In this document: piece by piece, positions 26,967 through 35,838 of the stretch | How the letters are laid out: each line of letters starts with the position of its first letter | Position numbering within the stretch: the stretch's first letter is position 1 | NCBI RefSeq assembly: GCF_020711255.1 | Contig: NZ_JAJFAW010000005.1 | Location: forward strand, 186,001 to 250,000 | Reading direction: 5' to 3' | From: Hymenobacter plasmatis | Lineage (GTDB): Bacteria; Bacteroidota; Bacteroidia; Cytophagales; Hymenobacteraceae | DNA length: 64,000 nucleotides | The notes under the pieces: generated by a model | Told to the model about the DNA's origin: nothing | Databases searched by the model: none | Seen by the model: the letters and a program-made list of their open reading frames with translations, nothing else | Program-made: the position numbers and the translations under genes

Positions 26967-28391
26967 TTATTTGCCGATGCAGAACTGCGTGAAAATGCTG
27001 GTGAGCAGGTCTTCGGAAGATATTTCCCCAGTAATCTCACCCAAAGCGGCCAGGGCGTGGCGCAGGTCGGCGGCCAGCAGTTCGGTGCCCTGACCGGTAT
27101 CCAAACCTGCCTGGACTGCCATGAGGTGCGCGGCGGCCGTTTCAAGTGCGCGGGCATGGCGCACATTGGTCACGATGGTAGCCGAAGCGGTGTTCTCCAG
27201 CGTGGAGCCGCGCACTTCGGTCAGCAATGCCGTCTGCAGTTCTTCCAAACCACGCTTCTGGCCGGCAGCCACCAGCACCAGGGGCGTGGAACTGGCCAAG
27301 CCTGCCTGCGCTGAATGAAATTGAGCTAAAAAAGTGCCTTGAGCCTCAGGCGTCGCCAAATCGGTTTTGTTGCCCACCGCCAGCACCGGCAAGGCCAGGC
27401 CCGTGGTGAGCTCCTGGATTTCGGCCACTACCTCCGCCGGCGTCATTTCGGTCAGGTCGAACAGGTAAAGCAGCAGTGCGGCCTGGCGCACGCGCTGGCG
27501 GGTGCGGCTCACGCCAATGGCCTCAACCTCATCGGCGGGGTTGTCGCGCAGGCCGGCGGTGTCCACGAAGCGAAACCGGAGGCCGTCGATGCTGACCTCG
27601 TCTTCAATAAAGTCGCGGGTGGTGCCCGGAATGGCCGACACAATAGCACGCTCCTCGCGTAGCAAGGCATTGAGCAGTGTAGACTTGCCGGCATTGGGCC
27701 GCCCGGCAATGACCACGGTAATGCCATTCTTGATGACGTTGCCGAGTTCGAAGGAGTGGAGCAGCCCGGCCACTACCCCGCGCACTTCATTCAGGAGTTG
27801 GGCCAGGCCGGTGCGGTCGGCAAACTCCACGTCTTCTTCGCCAAAATCCAGCTCAAGTTCCAGCAAGGCCGCGAACTTGATGAGCCGGGCCCGGAGCTCG
27901 CGCAGCTCCTGCGAGAAGCCGCCCCGCAGTTGGTTCAGCGCCACCCGGTGGCTCAGGGCCGAGTCGGAGGCGATGAGGTCGGCCACGGCTTCGGCCTGGG
28001 CCAGGTCCATGGCCCCATTCAGAAAAGCCCGCTTGGTAAACTCGCCGGCTTCGGCCAGGCGGGCGCCTTGGCGCAGGAGCAGGCCCAGCACCTGGCGCAC
28101 CACGTAGTCGGAGCCGTGGCAGCTGATTTCTACTACGTCTTCGCGGGTGAACGAGCGCGGGCTGCGGTAAAGCGCCGCTACTACTTCGTCCAGGATTTCT
28201 CCCGTGCCGGGGTCGCGCAGGGTGCCGTAGTGCAGGGTATGGCCCGCGGCGTTGGGCAAGCTTTTCTTGGAGAAAACCGAAGCCGTGATGGCGATGGCCG
28301 CCGGGCCCGACAGGCGAACCACTGCCAACGCGCCCGCGCCGGGAGGCGTCGACAAGGCGACAATGGTATCGGAAAAAATGGTTTGAACCAC
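26967..28391 (-). CDS. mnmE: tRNA modification GTPase MnmE
   Basis: 474 residues. It acts with MnmG to add a carboxymethylaminomethyl group to U34 of certain tRNAs. The N-terminal folate-binding domain starts SDTIVALSTPPGAGALAVVR. The P-loop is GRPNAGKST (230-238), G3 is DTAGLR, and the C-terminus is the diagnostic CIGK, which supplies the redox/zinc-site cysteine. Complete. A TTGAGCT word lies six bases past the stop and another just upstream of the start. Confidence 0.98.
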   Translation of the reverse strand: MVQTIFSDTIVALSTPPGAGALAVVRLSGPAAIAITASVFSKKSLPNAAGHTLHYGTLRDPGTGEILDEVVAALYRSPRSFTREDVVEISCHGSDYVVRQVLGLLLRQGARLAEAGEFTKRAFLNGAMDLAQAEAVADLIASDSALSHRVALNQLRGGFSQELRELRARLIKFAALLELELDFGEEDVEFADRTGLAQLLNEVRGVVAGLLHSFELGNVIKNGITVVIAGRPNAGKSTLLNALLREERAIVSAIPGTTRDFIEDEVSIDGLRFRFVDTAGLRDNPADEVEAIGVSRTRQRVRQAALLLYLFDLTEMTPAEVVAEIQELTTGLALPVLAVGNKTDLATPEAQGTFLAQFHSAQAGLASSTPLVLVAAGQKRGLEELQTALLTEVRGSTLENTASATIVTNVRHARALETAAAHLMAVQAGLDTGQGTELLAADLRHALAALGEITGEISSEDLLTSIFTQFCIGK

Positions 28392-28448
28392 GGAAGTATT
28401 GGAAGATGTTGGATGCCGCGAATTGAGCTGGCTATTCCGTGGGAAAGG

Positions 28449-29147
28449 CTATTCGGTTACAAACAAATTGCAGCTCACTTCGGCTGAAATCAATGTGGTG
28501 CGTTCCCGGTTAATTCTGATTTCGAATGAATTATCAAATACAACCTTATCCAATACTTCAACCAATGCGCCGAGCTGCAGCCCAACTTTGTCGAGGTACT
28601 GCAGGAAGGGTGCTGTGGTATTTTTGACCGCGGCCAGAGTGCCCCGCTCGCCCACTTCGAGGTCGGCCAGCAGGCGGTGTGTGGGCCGGCGCATGGCGCC
28701 GTCCTCGGCCGGAATGGGGTCGCCGTGCGGGTCCAGTGCCGGGAAGCCCAGGAAGGCATCGAGGCGGCGCATGAGCAGCGGCGACTGCACGTGCTCGAGC
28801 TCCTCGGCTACTTCGTGCACCTCGTCCCAGTTGAAGCCCAACTGCTGCACCAGGAACACTTCCCAGAGGCGGTGCTTGCGAATGGTGAGTAGGGCCACGC
28901 GCTGGCCCTCGGTGGTGAGCTGCACGCCGCGGTATCGCTCATACGCCAGAAGGCCTTTGTCGGCGAGGCGGCGGAGCATATCCGTGACGGAGGCAGCCCG
29001 GGTGTCCAGGGCCGCGGCAATGCGGTTGGTGCTCACGCCCGCCGTGTCCGGCTCTGCCTCGGCCAGTTTATAGATGGCCTTCAGGTAGTTTTCCTCGGTG
29101 TGGCTCGGCAGCTTGGAGGGTAGCGCTGGCAGGGTGGTAGGATTCAT
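28449..29147 (-). CDS. DtxR/MntR-family metal-dependent transcriptional regulator
   Basis: 232 residues. The N-terminal winged helix (about 15-75) includes SHTEENYLKAIYKLAE and the recognition region TRAASVTDMLRRLADKGLL. The dimerisation and metal-binding domain has KHRLWEVFLVQQLGF and EVAEELEHVQS, where the Glu/His ligands lie. A C-terminal FeoA-like SH3 domain ends the protein. It would repress or activate metal-uptake genes in response to Mn(II) or Fe(II). No transporter is nearby, so its targets lie elsewhere. It lies 57 bases upstream of mnmE on the same strand. Confidence 0.93.
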   Translation of the reverse strand: MNPTTLPALPSKLPSHTEENYLKAIYKLAEAEPDTAGVSTNRIAAALDTRAASVTDMLRRLADKGLLAYERYRGVQLTTEGQRVALLTIRKHRLWEVFLVQQLGFNWDEVHEVAEELEHVQSPLLMRRLDAFLGFPALDPHGDPIPAEDGAMRRPTHRLLADLEVGERGTLAAVKNTTAPFLQYLDKVGLQLGALVEVLDKVVFDNSFEIRINRERTTLISAEVSCNLFVTE

Positions 29148-29273
29148 GCGGGCCGAGCCTGGGTAGTTTCTTTAAATGCCGCACCGCGTTGCGGAGTTCT
29201 TACACCCCTCAACTATTTCGCGCCGCTGGCTAAAAATGCTTCGACAATAACACTCGGCTCTCTAAAAAAGCCC

Positions 29274-30284
29274 TTAGAATTTCAGCAAGGCCGAAGCCCA
29301 GGTAAAACCGCTGCCGAACGCCGCCAGGCAAACCAGGTCGCCGCGTTTTATTTTGCCTTCTTGTACGGCTTCGCTCAGGGCAATGGGCACCGAGGCGGCG
29401 GTGGTGTTGCCGTAGCGCTGGATATTGCTGAACACCTTGTCGTCGGACAAGCCCATTTTCTGCTGCACGTACTGGGTGATGCGCAGGTTGGCCTGGTGCG
29501 GGATGAGCATGTCGATGTCGGAAGCCTGCAGGCTGTTCTGGTCTAGCGCTTCCTTAATGACCTGCGGGAAGCGGACCACGGCGTTCTTGAACACGTTCTG
29601 GCCGTTCATGTAGGGGTAGAGCTCCTGCGGGTTATCGAGTACGTACTGCACGCGGTTGTTGCGGTTGGAGCCGGGCTCCTTCACAATCAGCTCCTCGGCA
29701 TGCTCGCCCTGGGCGTGCAGGTGGGTGCTGAGAATGCCCTGGCCGTCCTGCGTGCTGGGCCGCAGCACTACCGCGCCGGCGCCATCGCCGAAGATGACCG
29801 ACACCGTGCGGCCTTCGGCCGACTTGTCGAGGCCGGAAGAGTGGATTTCGGAGCCCACCACCAGCACGGTGTCGTACATGCCGGTGCGGATAAATTGGTC
29901 GGCTACCGACAGGGCGTAGATGAAGCCCGAGCACTGGTTGCGCACGTCGAGCGCGGGCGCGTTGTTGGTCATGCCCAGCTCGCGCTGCAGCAGCACGCCG
30001 GAACCCGGGAAGAAGTAATCGGGGGAGAGCGTGGCGAACACAATCAGCTGCACGTCGTCGGGCGTCACGCCCGCCATCTCCAGGGCCTTGCGGGAAGCAT
30101 TGGCGCCCATGTTGGCCGTGGTGTCTTTCCCTTCCTCAAACCAGCGCCGCTCCTTGATGCCGGTCCGCTCCTGAATCCAGGCATCGGAGGTGTTCATCAT
30201 CGGCTCAAGCTCGGCGTTGGTAACTACCCGGCTGGGTACGTAGTGGCCGACACCGGCAATGTAAGAGTGACGTAGGGTTGCCAT
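29274..30284 (-). CDS. fabH: 3-oxoacyl-ACP synthase III (FabH)
   Basis: 336 residues. It starts fatty acid synthesis by condensing an acyl-CoA starter with malonyl-ACP. The catalytic triad is present: C118 in NQCSGFIYAL, the His in LIPHQANLRI and the Asn in RYGNTTAAS. The opening MATLRHSYIAGVGHYVPSRVVTN is typical. Bacteroidetes often carry several FabH forms with preference for branched starters; the sequence alone does not show this. It is transcribed alone between the metal regulator and the glycosyltransferase. Confidence 0.97.
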   Translation of the reverse strand: MATLRHSYIAGVGHYVPSRVVTNAELEPMMNTSDAWIQERTGIKERRWFEEGKDTTANMGANASRKALEMAGVTPDDVQLIVFATLSPDYFFPGSGVLLQRELGMTNNAPALDVRNQCSGFIYALSVADQFIRTGMYDTVLVVGSEIHSSGLDKSAEGRTVSVIFGDGAGAVVLRPSTQDGQGILSTHLHAQGEHAEELIVKEPGSNRNNRVQYVLDNPQELYPYMNGQNVFKNAVVRFPQVIKEALDQNSLQASDIDMLIPHQANLRITQYVQQKMGLSDDKVFSNIQRYGNTTAASVPIALSEAVQEGKIKRGDLVCLAAFGSGFTWASALLKF

Positions 30285-30393
30285 GGATGACGAAAAAAGG
30301 AGTGGGAATTCGGAGTGAAAGTGAGATGCAGCGGCCAGGGCCGGCTAAGGTCAAGCTGCACAGCTGACGTAAAATGGGGGCAAAGGTGGCAGG

Positions 30394-31575
30394 TTAAACG
30401 AGAGAATCCAGCAAAAGACACAATTTTTTGCCTTCCTCGGCCCACAGAACTTCGGTGGGTATGCCTAAAGGATAAAAATTGCTGCTTCGCAAGCTGGCCA
30501 CCAGGGCGGGGCCGTCGGCCGGTTTGGCAAAGTCCAGCTCCAGGCCGGCGCCGTATTTCTGGAGCAGCGCCTGCCACAGCGGGTTGGGCGAGGCGATAAC
30601 CGGCAGGCCGTGGGCCAGGTATTCAAACAGCTTGGTGGGGCGGCAGCGTTCCGTGCTGGTGTGGGGCCGGTAGGGCAGCAGCCCTAGGTGGCTTTGCTGG
30701 ATGGCCGCCACGATAGCCGCGTGCGGCACCGGCACCGCGCCGCCGCTCAGGCTAAGCCAAGAGGGATGTTGGGCTACCTTCTCCTCAAGCTCCCGGAGCA
30801 AGGCCGGCTGCTGGCAAAAGCCCATAATGGTGAGCTGGGCGCCGCCCGGCCAGGCATACTGGAGCTGCTGGGTTAGCGCAATGGCTTCCCACACCCCATT
30901 GAGCTCCGAGATGGTGCCCGAAAAAAGAAGCCGGAGCGGCATCTCCGGAAAGGGCAGCCGCTTGGGCTGGGTTGGCAATGGCTCGCCGGGGCCGGGCTGG
31001 TATTTGTTTTCCAGCACGACGACGCGGCCGTTGGGCTGGGCTGCTAAAAATGGCAGCTCCTCGGCGTAGCTGGCTTCGGCCAGAATAATCCCGGCCGCCC
31101 GGCCAGCCGCCAATGACTCAACCCAGCGCAGGCCCGCGGCCAGCCAGCGGCGGGTCATGCCTTGGTAGACGTGCTGGGTAGATACGTTCAGCGCGTAGTT
31201 TTCGCGGATGTCGTACATGAATTTGCGGCCGGGCGCCAACCATTGCCACAGCATGGTAAGGGGCAAGAGCTCCGGCGCATGCACGATAACCACGCTGGGG
31301 GCCAGCTGCTGCAAAAGCCGCCAGTAGTTAAGCTGAGCACCGAGCCGGGCCAGGCTGAGCCGCGACCCGTTAAAAATGGCGTGCTGGTGAACGCCCTCGG
31401 CCTGGTTGTCAGCGCTGGTTTTGCCGGCTGGGCTGCCGCGCCCGGCCACGTGAACCTCCGTATTGGGCCGGCTGCGCAGGGTTTCGGCAAATTTGCCCCA
31501 CATACGGGTATCGTCAACCGGTTTCAAAACGGAAGCCAGCAGAACCACTAATTGAGACGAACCCGAGCCAAGCAC
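30394..31575 (-). CDS. Glycosyltransferase (GT4-like, group 1)
   Basis: 393 residues from the GTG at 31573-31575; GTG at 31548 is an alternative. The N-terminal Rossmann-like half has VVLLASVLKPVDDTRMWGKFAETL and PSVVIVHAPELLPL. The C-terminal half has a phosphate-binding LRLLFSGTISELNGVWEAI and the E-x7-E-like STERCRPTKLFEYLAHGLPVIAS, typical of GT-B fold group 1 transferases that use a nucleotide-sugar. Acceptor unknown, presumably a cell-envelope glycan. CATCTTTG, one base from the -7 consensus, lies four bases before the GTG, back to back with the dapD promoter. Confidence 0.85.
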   Translation of the reverse strand: MLGSGSSQLVVLLASVLKPVDDTRMWGKFAETLRSRPNTEVHVAGRGSPAGKTSADNQAEGVHQHAIFNGSRLSLARLGAQLNYWRLLQQLAPSVVIVHAPELLPLTMLWQWLAPGRKFMYDIRENYALNVSTQHVYQGMTRRWLAAGLRWVESLAAGRAAGIILAEASYAEELPFLAAQPNGRVVVLENKYQPGPGEPLPTQPKRLPFPEMPLRLLFSGTISELNGVWEAIALTQQLQYAWPGGAQLTIMGFCQQPALLRELEEKVAQHPSWLSLSGGAVPVPHAAIVAAIQQSHLGLLPYRPHTSTERCRPTKLFEYLAHGLPVIASPNPLWQALLQKYGAGLELDFAKPADGPALVASLRSSNFYPLGIPTEVLWAEEGKKLCLLLDSLV

Positions 31576-31588
31576 GGGCCAAAGATGC

Positions 31589-31596
31589 TAGTTTTG
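31589..31596 (+). promoter_or_regulatory. -7 promoter element TAGTTTTG of dapD
   Basis: Exact TAnnTTTG match, 33 bases before the dapD ATG at 31630. A one-mismatch element for the divergent glycosyltransferase (31580-31587, minus) abuts it, so the two promoters overlap. Confidence 0.55.
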
Positions 31597-31629
31597 CCCT
31601 TATTTATCTTGCGCCAGCCGCCATACCTC

Positions 31630-32481
31630 ATGCCCGACCAAACCTCCACCCTCAGCCTTTCGGCCACGCAAACCCTCGTTGAAAGCGCCTGGGCCGACCG
31701 CGCCCTGCTCCAGACCCCCGAAACCAAAGCCGCCATCGAGCACGTCATCGAAGAGCTGGACAAAGGCCGCCTGCGCGTAGCCACCCCGCCCACCGAAGAC
31801 GGCGGCGAGTGGACCATCAACGAGTGGGTGAAAAAGGCCGTGATACTTTACTTCCCCATCCGCCAGATGAACACGCAGGAAGTCGGCCCCTTTGAGTACC
31901 ACGACAAAATGCTGCTCAAAACCGACTACGCCGGCCAGCAGGTGCGCGTGGTGCCACCGGCCGTGGCCCGCTACGGCGCGTTTCTGGCCCCCGGCGTCAT
32001 CCTGATGCCCAGCTACACCAACATCGGCGCCTATGTGGGCGAGGGCACCATGGTGGACACCTGGGCCACGGTGGGCTCCTGCGCACAAGTTGGCAAAGGC
32101 GTGCACCTGAGCGGGGGCGTGGGCCTGGGCGGCGTGCTCGAGCCAGTGCAAGCCGCGCCGGTCATCATCGAAGACGGAGCCTTCATCGGCTCGCGCAGCA
32201 TCCTGGTCGAAGGCTGCCGCATTGGCAAAGAAGCCGTGATTGGCGCGGGCGTTACCATCACCGGCAGTACCAAGATTATAGACGTAACCGGTGCCGAGCC
32301 CAAGGAGTACCGCGGCTATGTGCCGCCCCGCTCCGTGGTTATTCCCGGCTCAATTCCCAAGCAGTTCCCCGCCGGCGAATACCAGGTGCCTTGTGCTTTG
32401 ATTATCGGCCAGCGCAAGCCCAGCACGGACCTGAAAACGTCGCTCAATGACGCCCTGCGTGATTTTGGCGTTTCGGTATAA
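31630..32481 (+). CDS. dapD: 2,3,4,5-tetrahydropyridine-2,6-dicarboxylate N-succinyltransferase
   Basis: 283 residues from the ATG at 31630 (MPDQTSTLSLSATQTLVESAW). The frame is open 26 codons upstream, but those overlap the promoters and look non-coding. It catalyses the succinylation step of lysine and meso-diaminopimelate synthesis. The left-handed beta-helix hexapeptide region (about 110-210: VAPGVILMPSYTNIGAYVGEGTMVDTWATVGSCAQVGKG) is clear, with GGVGLGGVLEPVQAAPVIIEDGAFIGSR and a C-terminal basic KPSTDLKTSLNDALRDFG. A bidirectional terminator follows. Confidence 0.96.
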   Translation: MPDQTSTLSLSATQTLVESAWADRALLQTPETKAAIEHVIEELDKGRLRVATPPTEDGGEWTINEWVKKAVILYFPIRQMNTQEVGPFEYHDKMLLKTDYAGQQVRVVPPAVARYGAFLAPGVILMPSYTNIGAYVGEGTMVDTWATVGSCAQVGKGVHLSGGVGLGGVLEPVQAAPVIIEDGAFIGSRSILVEGCRIGKEAVIGAGVTITGSTKIIDVTGAEPKEYRGYVPPRSVVIPGSIPKQFPAGEYQVPCALIIGQRKPSTDLKTSLNDALRDFGVSV

Positions 32482-32541
32482 TCCAGCGGCTTCTTTCGGG
32501 ATTATAATAATTCCGCATAAGAATTAGCAGGCGATTAAATA

Positions 32542-32589
32542 GCAACAATTAAAAAGGCCACTCGCATGAGTGGCCTTTTTAATTGTTGC
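32542..32589. terminator. Strong bidirectional terminator
   Basis: Two perfect 22-bp arms (GCAACAATTAAAAAGGCCAC... and its complement) with a 4-base loop gcat. The inner AAAAAGGCCACTC / GAGTGGCCTTTTT is a classic terminator. It lies between the convergent dapD and isoaspartyl peptidase genes. Confidence 0.9.
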
Positions 32590-32632
32590 GGACAGCTAAA
32601 TGGAAGTTGAGCCAATTCAGCTCAATTCACAT

Positions 32633-33553
32633 TTATTCTTTGTCCATCCAGATGTCTATAAAAAGCTCTTCTTCCTCGACCCGGTAAGCCCGGCGAAAGA
32701 CATTGGTGTTGGATTCAATGGCGATGTTGCCTTCGGGGTCGAGCGCGATGATGCCCCGGTCGCCCGCCAGCTTATCGGCGTACATGCCCACAGCCTCGCG
32801 GGCGGCTTTGGTTATCGTGAGCTTCTTGTATTTGCACAGGGCGTACACTTCGTGGGCACAAGCTGCGAGCATGATGATTTCGCCGTCGCCGGTGCAGGAG
32901 GCGGCGCATACCTCGTTGTTGGCGTAGCTGCCGCCACCGTAGATGCAGCTGTCGCCCACTCGGCCCCGGAGCTTGCCTTCGATGCCGCCGGTAGAGGTGG
33001 CCACGGCCAGGTTGCCGTGCTGGTCGAGGGCCACTGCTCCCACGGTGTCGTGCTTGCCGGCGTGCTCTACCTCAGCCTGCTGCAGGATTTCCAGCCATTC
33101 CTGACGCTGTTGGTCCGTTTTGAAGTAGCTGGGGTCCTGCAATGTCAGGCCCTGCGACAGGGCAAACTCATGGGCGCCATCGGCGGTCAGAAAGGTGTGT
33201 TTGCACTTCTCCATCACCAGCCGGGCCAGCCGCACCGGGTTCTTCACCAACTTGAGCCCGCTCACGGCGCCGCCGCGCAGCGTGAACCCGTCCATAATAG
33301 AGGATTCGGTTTCCACGTCGCCGTTGATGTTAAACATGCCCCCGCGCCCGGCATTAAACAGCTCATTGTCCTCCATGCTCATCACCGCCGCTTCCACGGC
33401 ATCGAGGGCAGTGCCGCCCCGATTCAGGATTTCCCAACCCGCTTGCAAGGCCTGCTCCAAGCCTTCTTTCAGCTTGGCTTCCTTTTCCGGCGGAATTGTA
33501 GAAGGGTCGGTATTTACCGCGCCGCCATGAATTAATAAAACATATTTTCCCAT
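32633..33553 (-). CDS. Isoaspartyl peptidase / L-asparaginase (Ntn hydrolase)
   Basis: 306 residues with no signal peptide, so cytoplasmic. Autocleavage is expected just before the threonine of GKHDTVGAVALD (about residue 170), giving an alpha and a beta subunit; the Thr is then the nucleophile. Supporting blocks are LIHGGAV, NAGRGGMFN and ATSTGGI. The family removes beta-aspartyl residues from damaged peptides and hydrolyses asparagine. A TTGAGC pair in hairpin form (32607-32625) lies just past the stop. Confidence 0.95.
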   Translation of the reverse strand: MGKYVLLIHGGAVNTDPSTIPPEKEAKLKEGLEQALQAGWEILNRGGTALDAVEAAVMSMEDNELFNAGRGGMFNINGDVETESSIMDGFTLRGGAVSGLKLVKNPVRLARLVMEKCKHTFLTADGAHEFALSQGLTLQDPSYFKTDQQRQEWLEILQQAEVEHAGKHDTVGAVALDQHGNLAVATSTGGIEGKLRGRVGDSCIYGGGSYANNEVCAASCTGDGEIIMLAACAHEVYALCKYKKLTITKAAREAVGMYADKLAGDRGIIALDPEGNIAIESNTNVFRRAYRVEEEELFIDIWMDKE

Positions 33554-33694
33554 GATGCTAAGTAGAGGTTGTGGTGTGGCTTCTACTTAGGGGGCAAGAT
33601 TTGGTTTTGTTGAGCTTAACAAGTCGGCTGGCTAATGCCTTAATGATTAAGACATGTCATAGCCCAACTTTTTTGGCCCAATGTTAGGCAACAT

Positions 33695-33737
33695 AAAAAA
33701 AGGCCGTTCCGCTGGAAAGCGAAACGGCCTTTTTTAA
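33695..33737. terminator. Terminator hairpin downstream of msrA
   Basis: AAAAAAAGGCCGTTcCGCT pairs with AGCGaAACGGCCTTTTTT with one mismatch. It lies 22 bases past the msrA stop (33759, minus strand). Confidence 0.85.
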
Positions 33738-33758
33738 CTCGAATTGTAACCGGATTAA

Positions 33759-34301
33759 TTAAATAGCAGCGCCGGTTTTTAATTTATCGCCAAACAAAGC
33801 CTTTACTTTTTCAACCTTGGGGCGAGCCACAAATTGGCAATAAGGCTCGTGGCCGTGCAGGTTGAAATAGTTCTGGTGATAGTTTTCGGCGGGATAAAAT
33901 TCGGGAGCCGCGGTAATTTCAGTTACCACCGGGTTCGGGAATGCTTTTTCCTCGTTGAGTTTCTGCTTGTAGTGTTCGGCAAGCTGTTTTTGCTCGTCGT
34001 TGTGGTAATAAATCACCGAGCGGTATTGCGTACCGGTGTCATTCCCTTGGCGGTTGAGAGTGGTCGGGTCGTGCGTTTTCCAGAAGATTTCCAGCAGCTC
34101 TTTGTAGCTGATAATGGAGGGGTCGAACGTGATATCAATTACCTCCGCGTGCCCGGTCAGGCCGCTGCACACTTCCTTGTAGGTTGGGTTCTTAATGCGA
34201 CCTCCCGCATAACCGGAAACCACTTTTTCAACCCCTTTCAGATTTTGAAAAACCGCTTCGACGCACCAAAAGCAGCCGGCTCCAAATGTTGCATGTTCCA
34301 T
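33759..34301 (-). CDS. msrA: Peptide-methionine (S)-S-oxide reductase
   Basis: 180 residues. It repairs methionine-S-sulfoxide in proteins. The active-site GCFWC has nucleophile C10 (and C13). The blocks VVSGYAGG, YKEVCSGLTGHAEVI, DPTTLNRQGNDTGTQYRSVI and the late ENYHQNYF are all typical. No signal peptide, so cytoplasmic. The msrB partner is not in the window. It lies alone between two terminators. Confidence 0.97.
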   Translation of the reverse strand: MEHATFGAGCFWCVEAVFQNLKGVEKVVSGYAGGRIKNPTYKEVCSGLTGHAEVIDITFDPSIISYKELLEIFWKTHDPTTLNRQGNDTGTQYRSVIYYHNDEQKQLAEHYKQKLNEEKAFPNPVVTEITAAPEFYPAENYHQNYFNLHGHEPYCQFVARPKVEKVKALFGDKLKTGAAI

Positions 34302-34399
34302 AAGTAGGGAGTTTGATTCTTGTCTAATTTCAATTACAACTCAATAGACGTGTTCCAGGTTATTTCCTTACAGCGTACAGAAACCCAGTTTTAGAAATA

Positions 34400-34434
34400 A
34401 GAACGACATGCCACAATCGGTAGCGTGTCGTTCT
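34400..34434. terminator. Hairpin downstream of hydroxyacyl-CoA dehydrogenase gene
   Basis: AGAACGACATGC and GCgTGTCGTTCT form a near-perfect stem in the gap between the msrA start and the dehydrogenase stop. A likely terminator for the dehydrogenase transcript (minus strand). Confidence 0.55.
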
Positions 34435-34501
34435 GTAATGGCAATTTAGCTTAGTTGCGTTCGCTGGAATGATTTGGGAACGTCGAAATCAGCTCAATAA
34501 C

Positions 34502-35389
34502 CTAGCGCCGGAACCGTTCTGCCACTACCAGGTCCTTAGAGCCTGCCGTGTATTGGTAGAAGCCTTCGCCGGATTTGGCACCCAGGCGGCCGGCCATTAC
34601 CATGTTTACCAGCAGCGGGCAGGGGGCATATTTGGGATTGCCCAGGCCGTCGTGTAGCACCCGCAAGATGGCCAGGCACACATCCAGCCCAATAAAATCG
34701 GCGAGTTGCAACGGCCCCATGGGGTGGGCCATGCCCAATTTCATCACGGTGTCAATTTCCTCCACGCCGGCCACGCCTTCAAATAGCGTAATGATGGCCT
34801 CGTTAATCATGGGCATCAGTATGCGGTTGGCCACAAAACCGGGGTAATCATTCACTTCGGTGGGAGTTTTACCCAGCTTTCGCGACAATTCCATTACCTG
34901 CTGCGTCACGGCATCGGACGTGGCGTAGCCCCGAATCACCTCCACCAGCTTCATTATCGGCACGGGGTTCATAAAGTGCATGCCAATTACTTGCTGCGGG
35001 CGTTTGGTGACGGCGGCAATCTTGGTAATGGAAATGGAGGAGGTATTCGACGCCAAAATGGCATCGGCGGGCGCATACTGGTCGAGGTCGCGGAAGATTT
35101 GCAACTTCAGGTCCACATTTTCGGTCGCAGCTTCCACCACCAGGCCCGCGCCGGCCACGCCGGTTTCCAAAGAAGTAGAAGTGCGAAGGCGGCCCAGGGT
35201 AGCCGCTTTATCTTCTTCACTTAGCGTCGCTTTGGCTACCTGGCGGTCCAGGTTTTTGGTGATGGTGGCCAGGGCGCGGTCCAAGGCGGGTTGGCTGATG
35301 TCGATAAGCGCGACGGAAAAACCGTGTTGTGCAAAGACGTGAGCAATGCCATTGCCCATGGTGCCGGAACCGATAACGGCTACATTCAT
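34502..35389 (-). CDS. 3-hydroxyacyl-CoA (3-hydroxybutyryl-CoA) dehydrogenase
   Basis: 295 residues. The NAD-binding GSGTMGNGIA (7-16) and the acidic D30 ending the second strand show an NAD-dependent enzyme. The catalytic pair is H138 in GMHFMNPVPIMKLVE and E150. The C-terminal dimerisation half has NDYPGFVANRILMPMINEAI and MGPLQLADFIGLD. Length and lack of an enoyl-CoA hydratase part indicate the Hbd/PaaH type, which interconverts 3-hydroxybutyryl-CoA and acetoacetyl-CoA. Together with icmF and the acyl-CoA synthetase it fits short-chain acyl-CoA metabolism. The -7 element TAGCTTTG lies 56 bases upstream. Confidence 0.95.
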   Translation of the reverse strand: MNVAVIGSGTMGNGIAHVFAQHGFSVALIDISQPALDRALATITKNLDRQVAKATLSEEDKAATLGRLRTSTSLETGVAGAGLVVEAATENVDLKLQIFRDLDQYAPADAILASNTSSISITKIAAVTKRPQQVIGMHFMNPVPIMKLVEVIRGYATSDAVTQQVMELSRKLGKTPTEVNDYPGFVANRILMPMINEAIITLFEGVAGVEEIDTVMKLGMAHPMGPLQLADFIGLDVCLAILRVLHDGLGNPKYAPCPLLVNMVMAGRLGAKSGEGFYQYTAGSKDLVVAERFRR

Positions 35390-35444
35390 AACTAGCGGAA
35401 AAAGTGTGGGAGAGAAGGATATAAAGCTCAGTTGAGCAGGACAA

Positions 35445-35452
35445 CAAAGCTA
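35445..35452 (-). promoter_or_regulatory. -7 promoter element TAGCTTTG of the dehydrogenase gene
   Basis: Exact TAnnTTTG match on the minus strand, 56 bases before the ATG at 35389. Confidence 0.55.
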
Positions 35453-35589
35453 CGGCACCATTGGTAAGGGGCGTTTTTGTTTGCATCCGCAAAAATATTT
35501 TTTCATTTATTATATCCTTTTAAACGAGCCCGCGTACAAAGCCGCAGAGACACTTCTTTTTTCTTTCACCTTCTTCACTCTCTCCAGCC

Positions 35590-35748
35590 ATGGGCAACCT
35601 CCTGTATATCATCGCCGTCATTCTCATCATCATTTGGGCAGTTAGCTACTTTGGTGGCTTCTATACTGGCGGCATCATTCACACCCTGCTCGTAATTGCT
35701 ATCATCGCCATTCTGCTCCGTGTAATTAGCGGCCGAAGCGCGGTCTAA
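35590..35748 (+). CDS. lmo0937/DUF5670-family small membrane protein (52 aa)
   Basis: The 52 residues start MGNLLYIIAVILIIIWAVSY, followed by FGGFYTGG, a second hydrophobic helix and a short basic end (RVISGRSAV). Two membrane helices around a glycine-rich turn is the pattern of the lmo0937/DUF5670 family, widespread tiny membrane proteins often linked to stress. It was chosen by family pattern and by the strong terminator directly after it. The AT-rich leader at 35490-35580 has no clear promoter match. Confidence 0.8.
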   Translation: MGNLLYIIAVILIIIWAVSYFGGFYTGGIIHTLLVIAIIAILLRVISGRSAV

Positions 35749-35769
35749 CGCCACCTGTGAGTTAACTAT

Positions 35770-35817
35770 AAGACAAAAAAAGCCCCGCTGATATACCAGC
35801 GGGGCTTTTTTTGTCTT
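35770..35817. terminator. Strong bidirectional terminator
   Basis: Perfect 21-bp arms (AAGACAAAAAAAGCCCCGCT... and its complement) around a 6-base loop atatac. It lies between the small membrane protein gene and the convergent outer membrane protein gene. Confidence 0.9.
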
Positions 35818-35838
35818 CTTATTAATTATTTATTGAGC

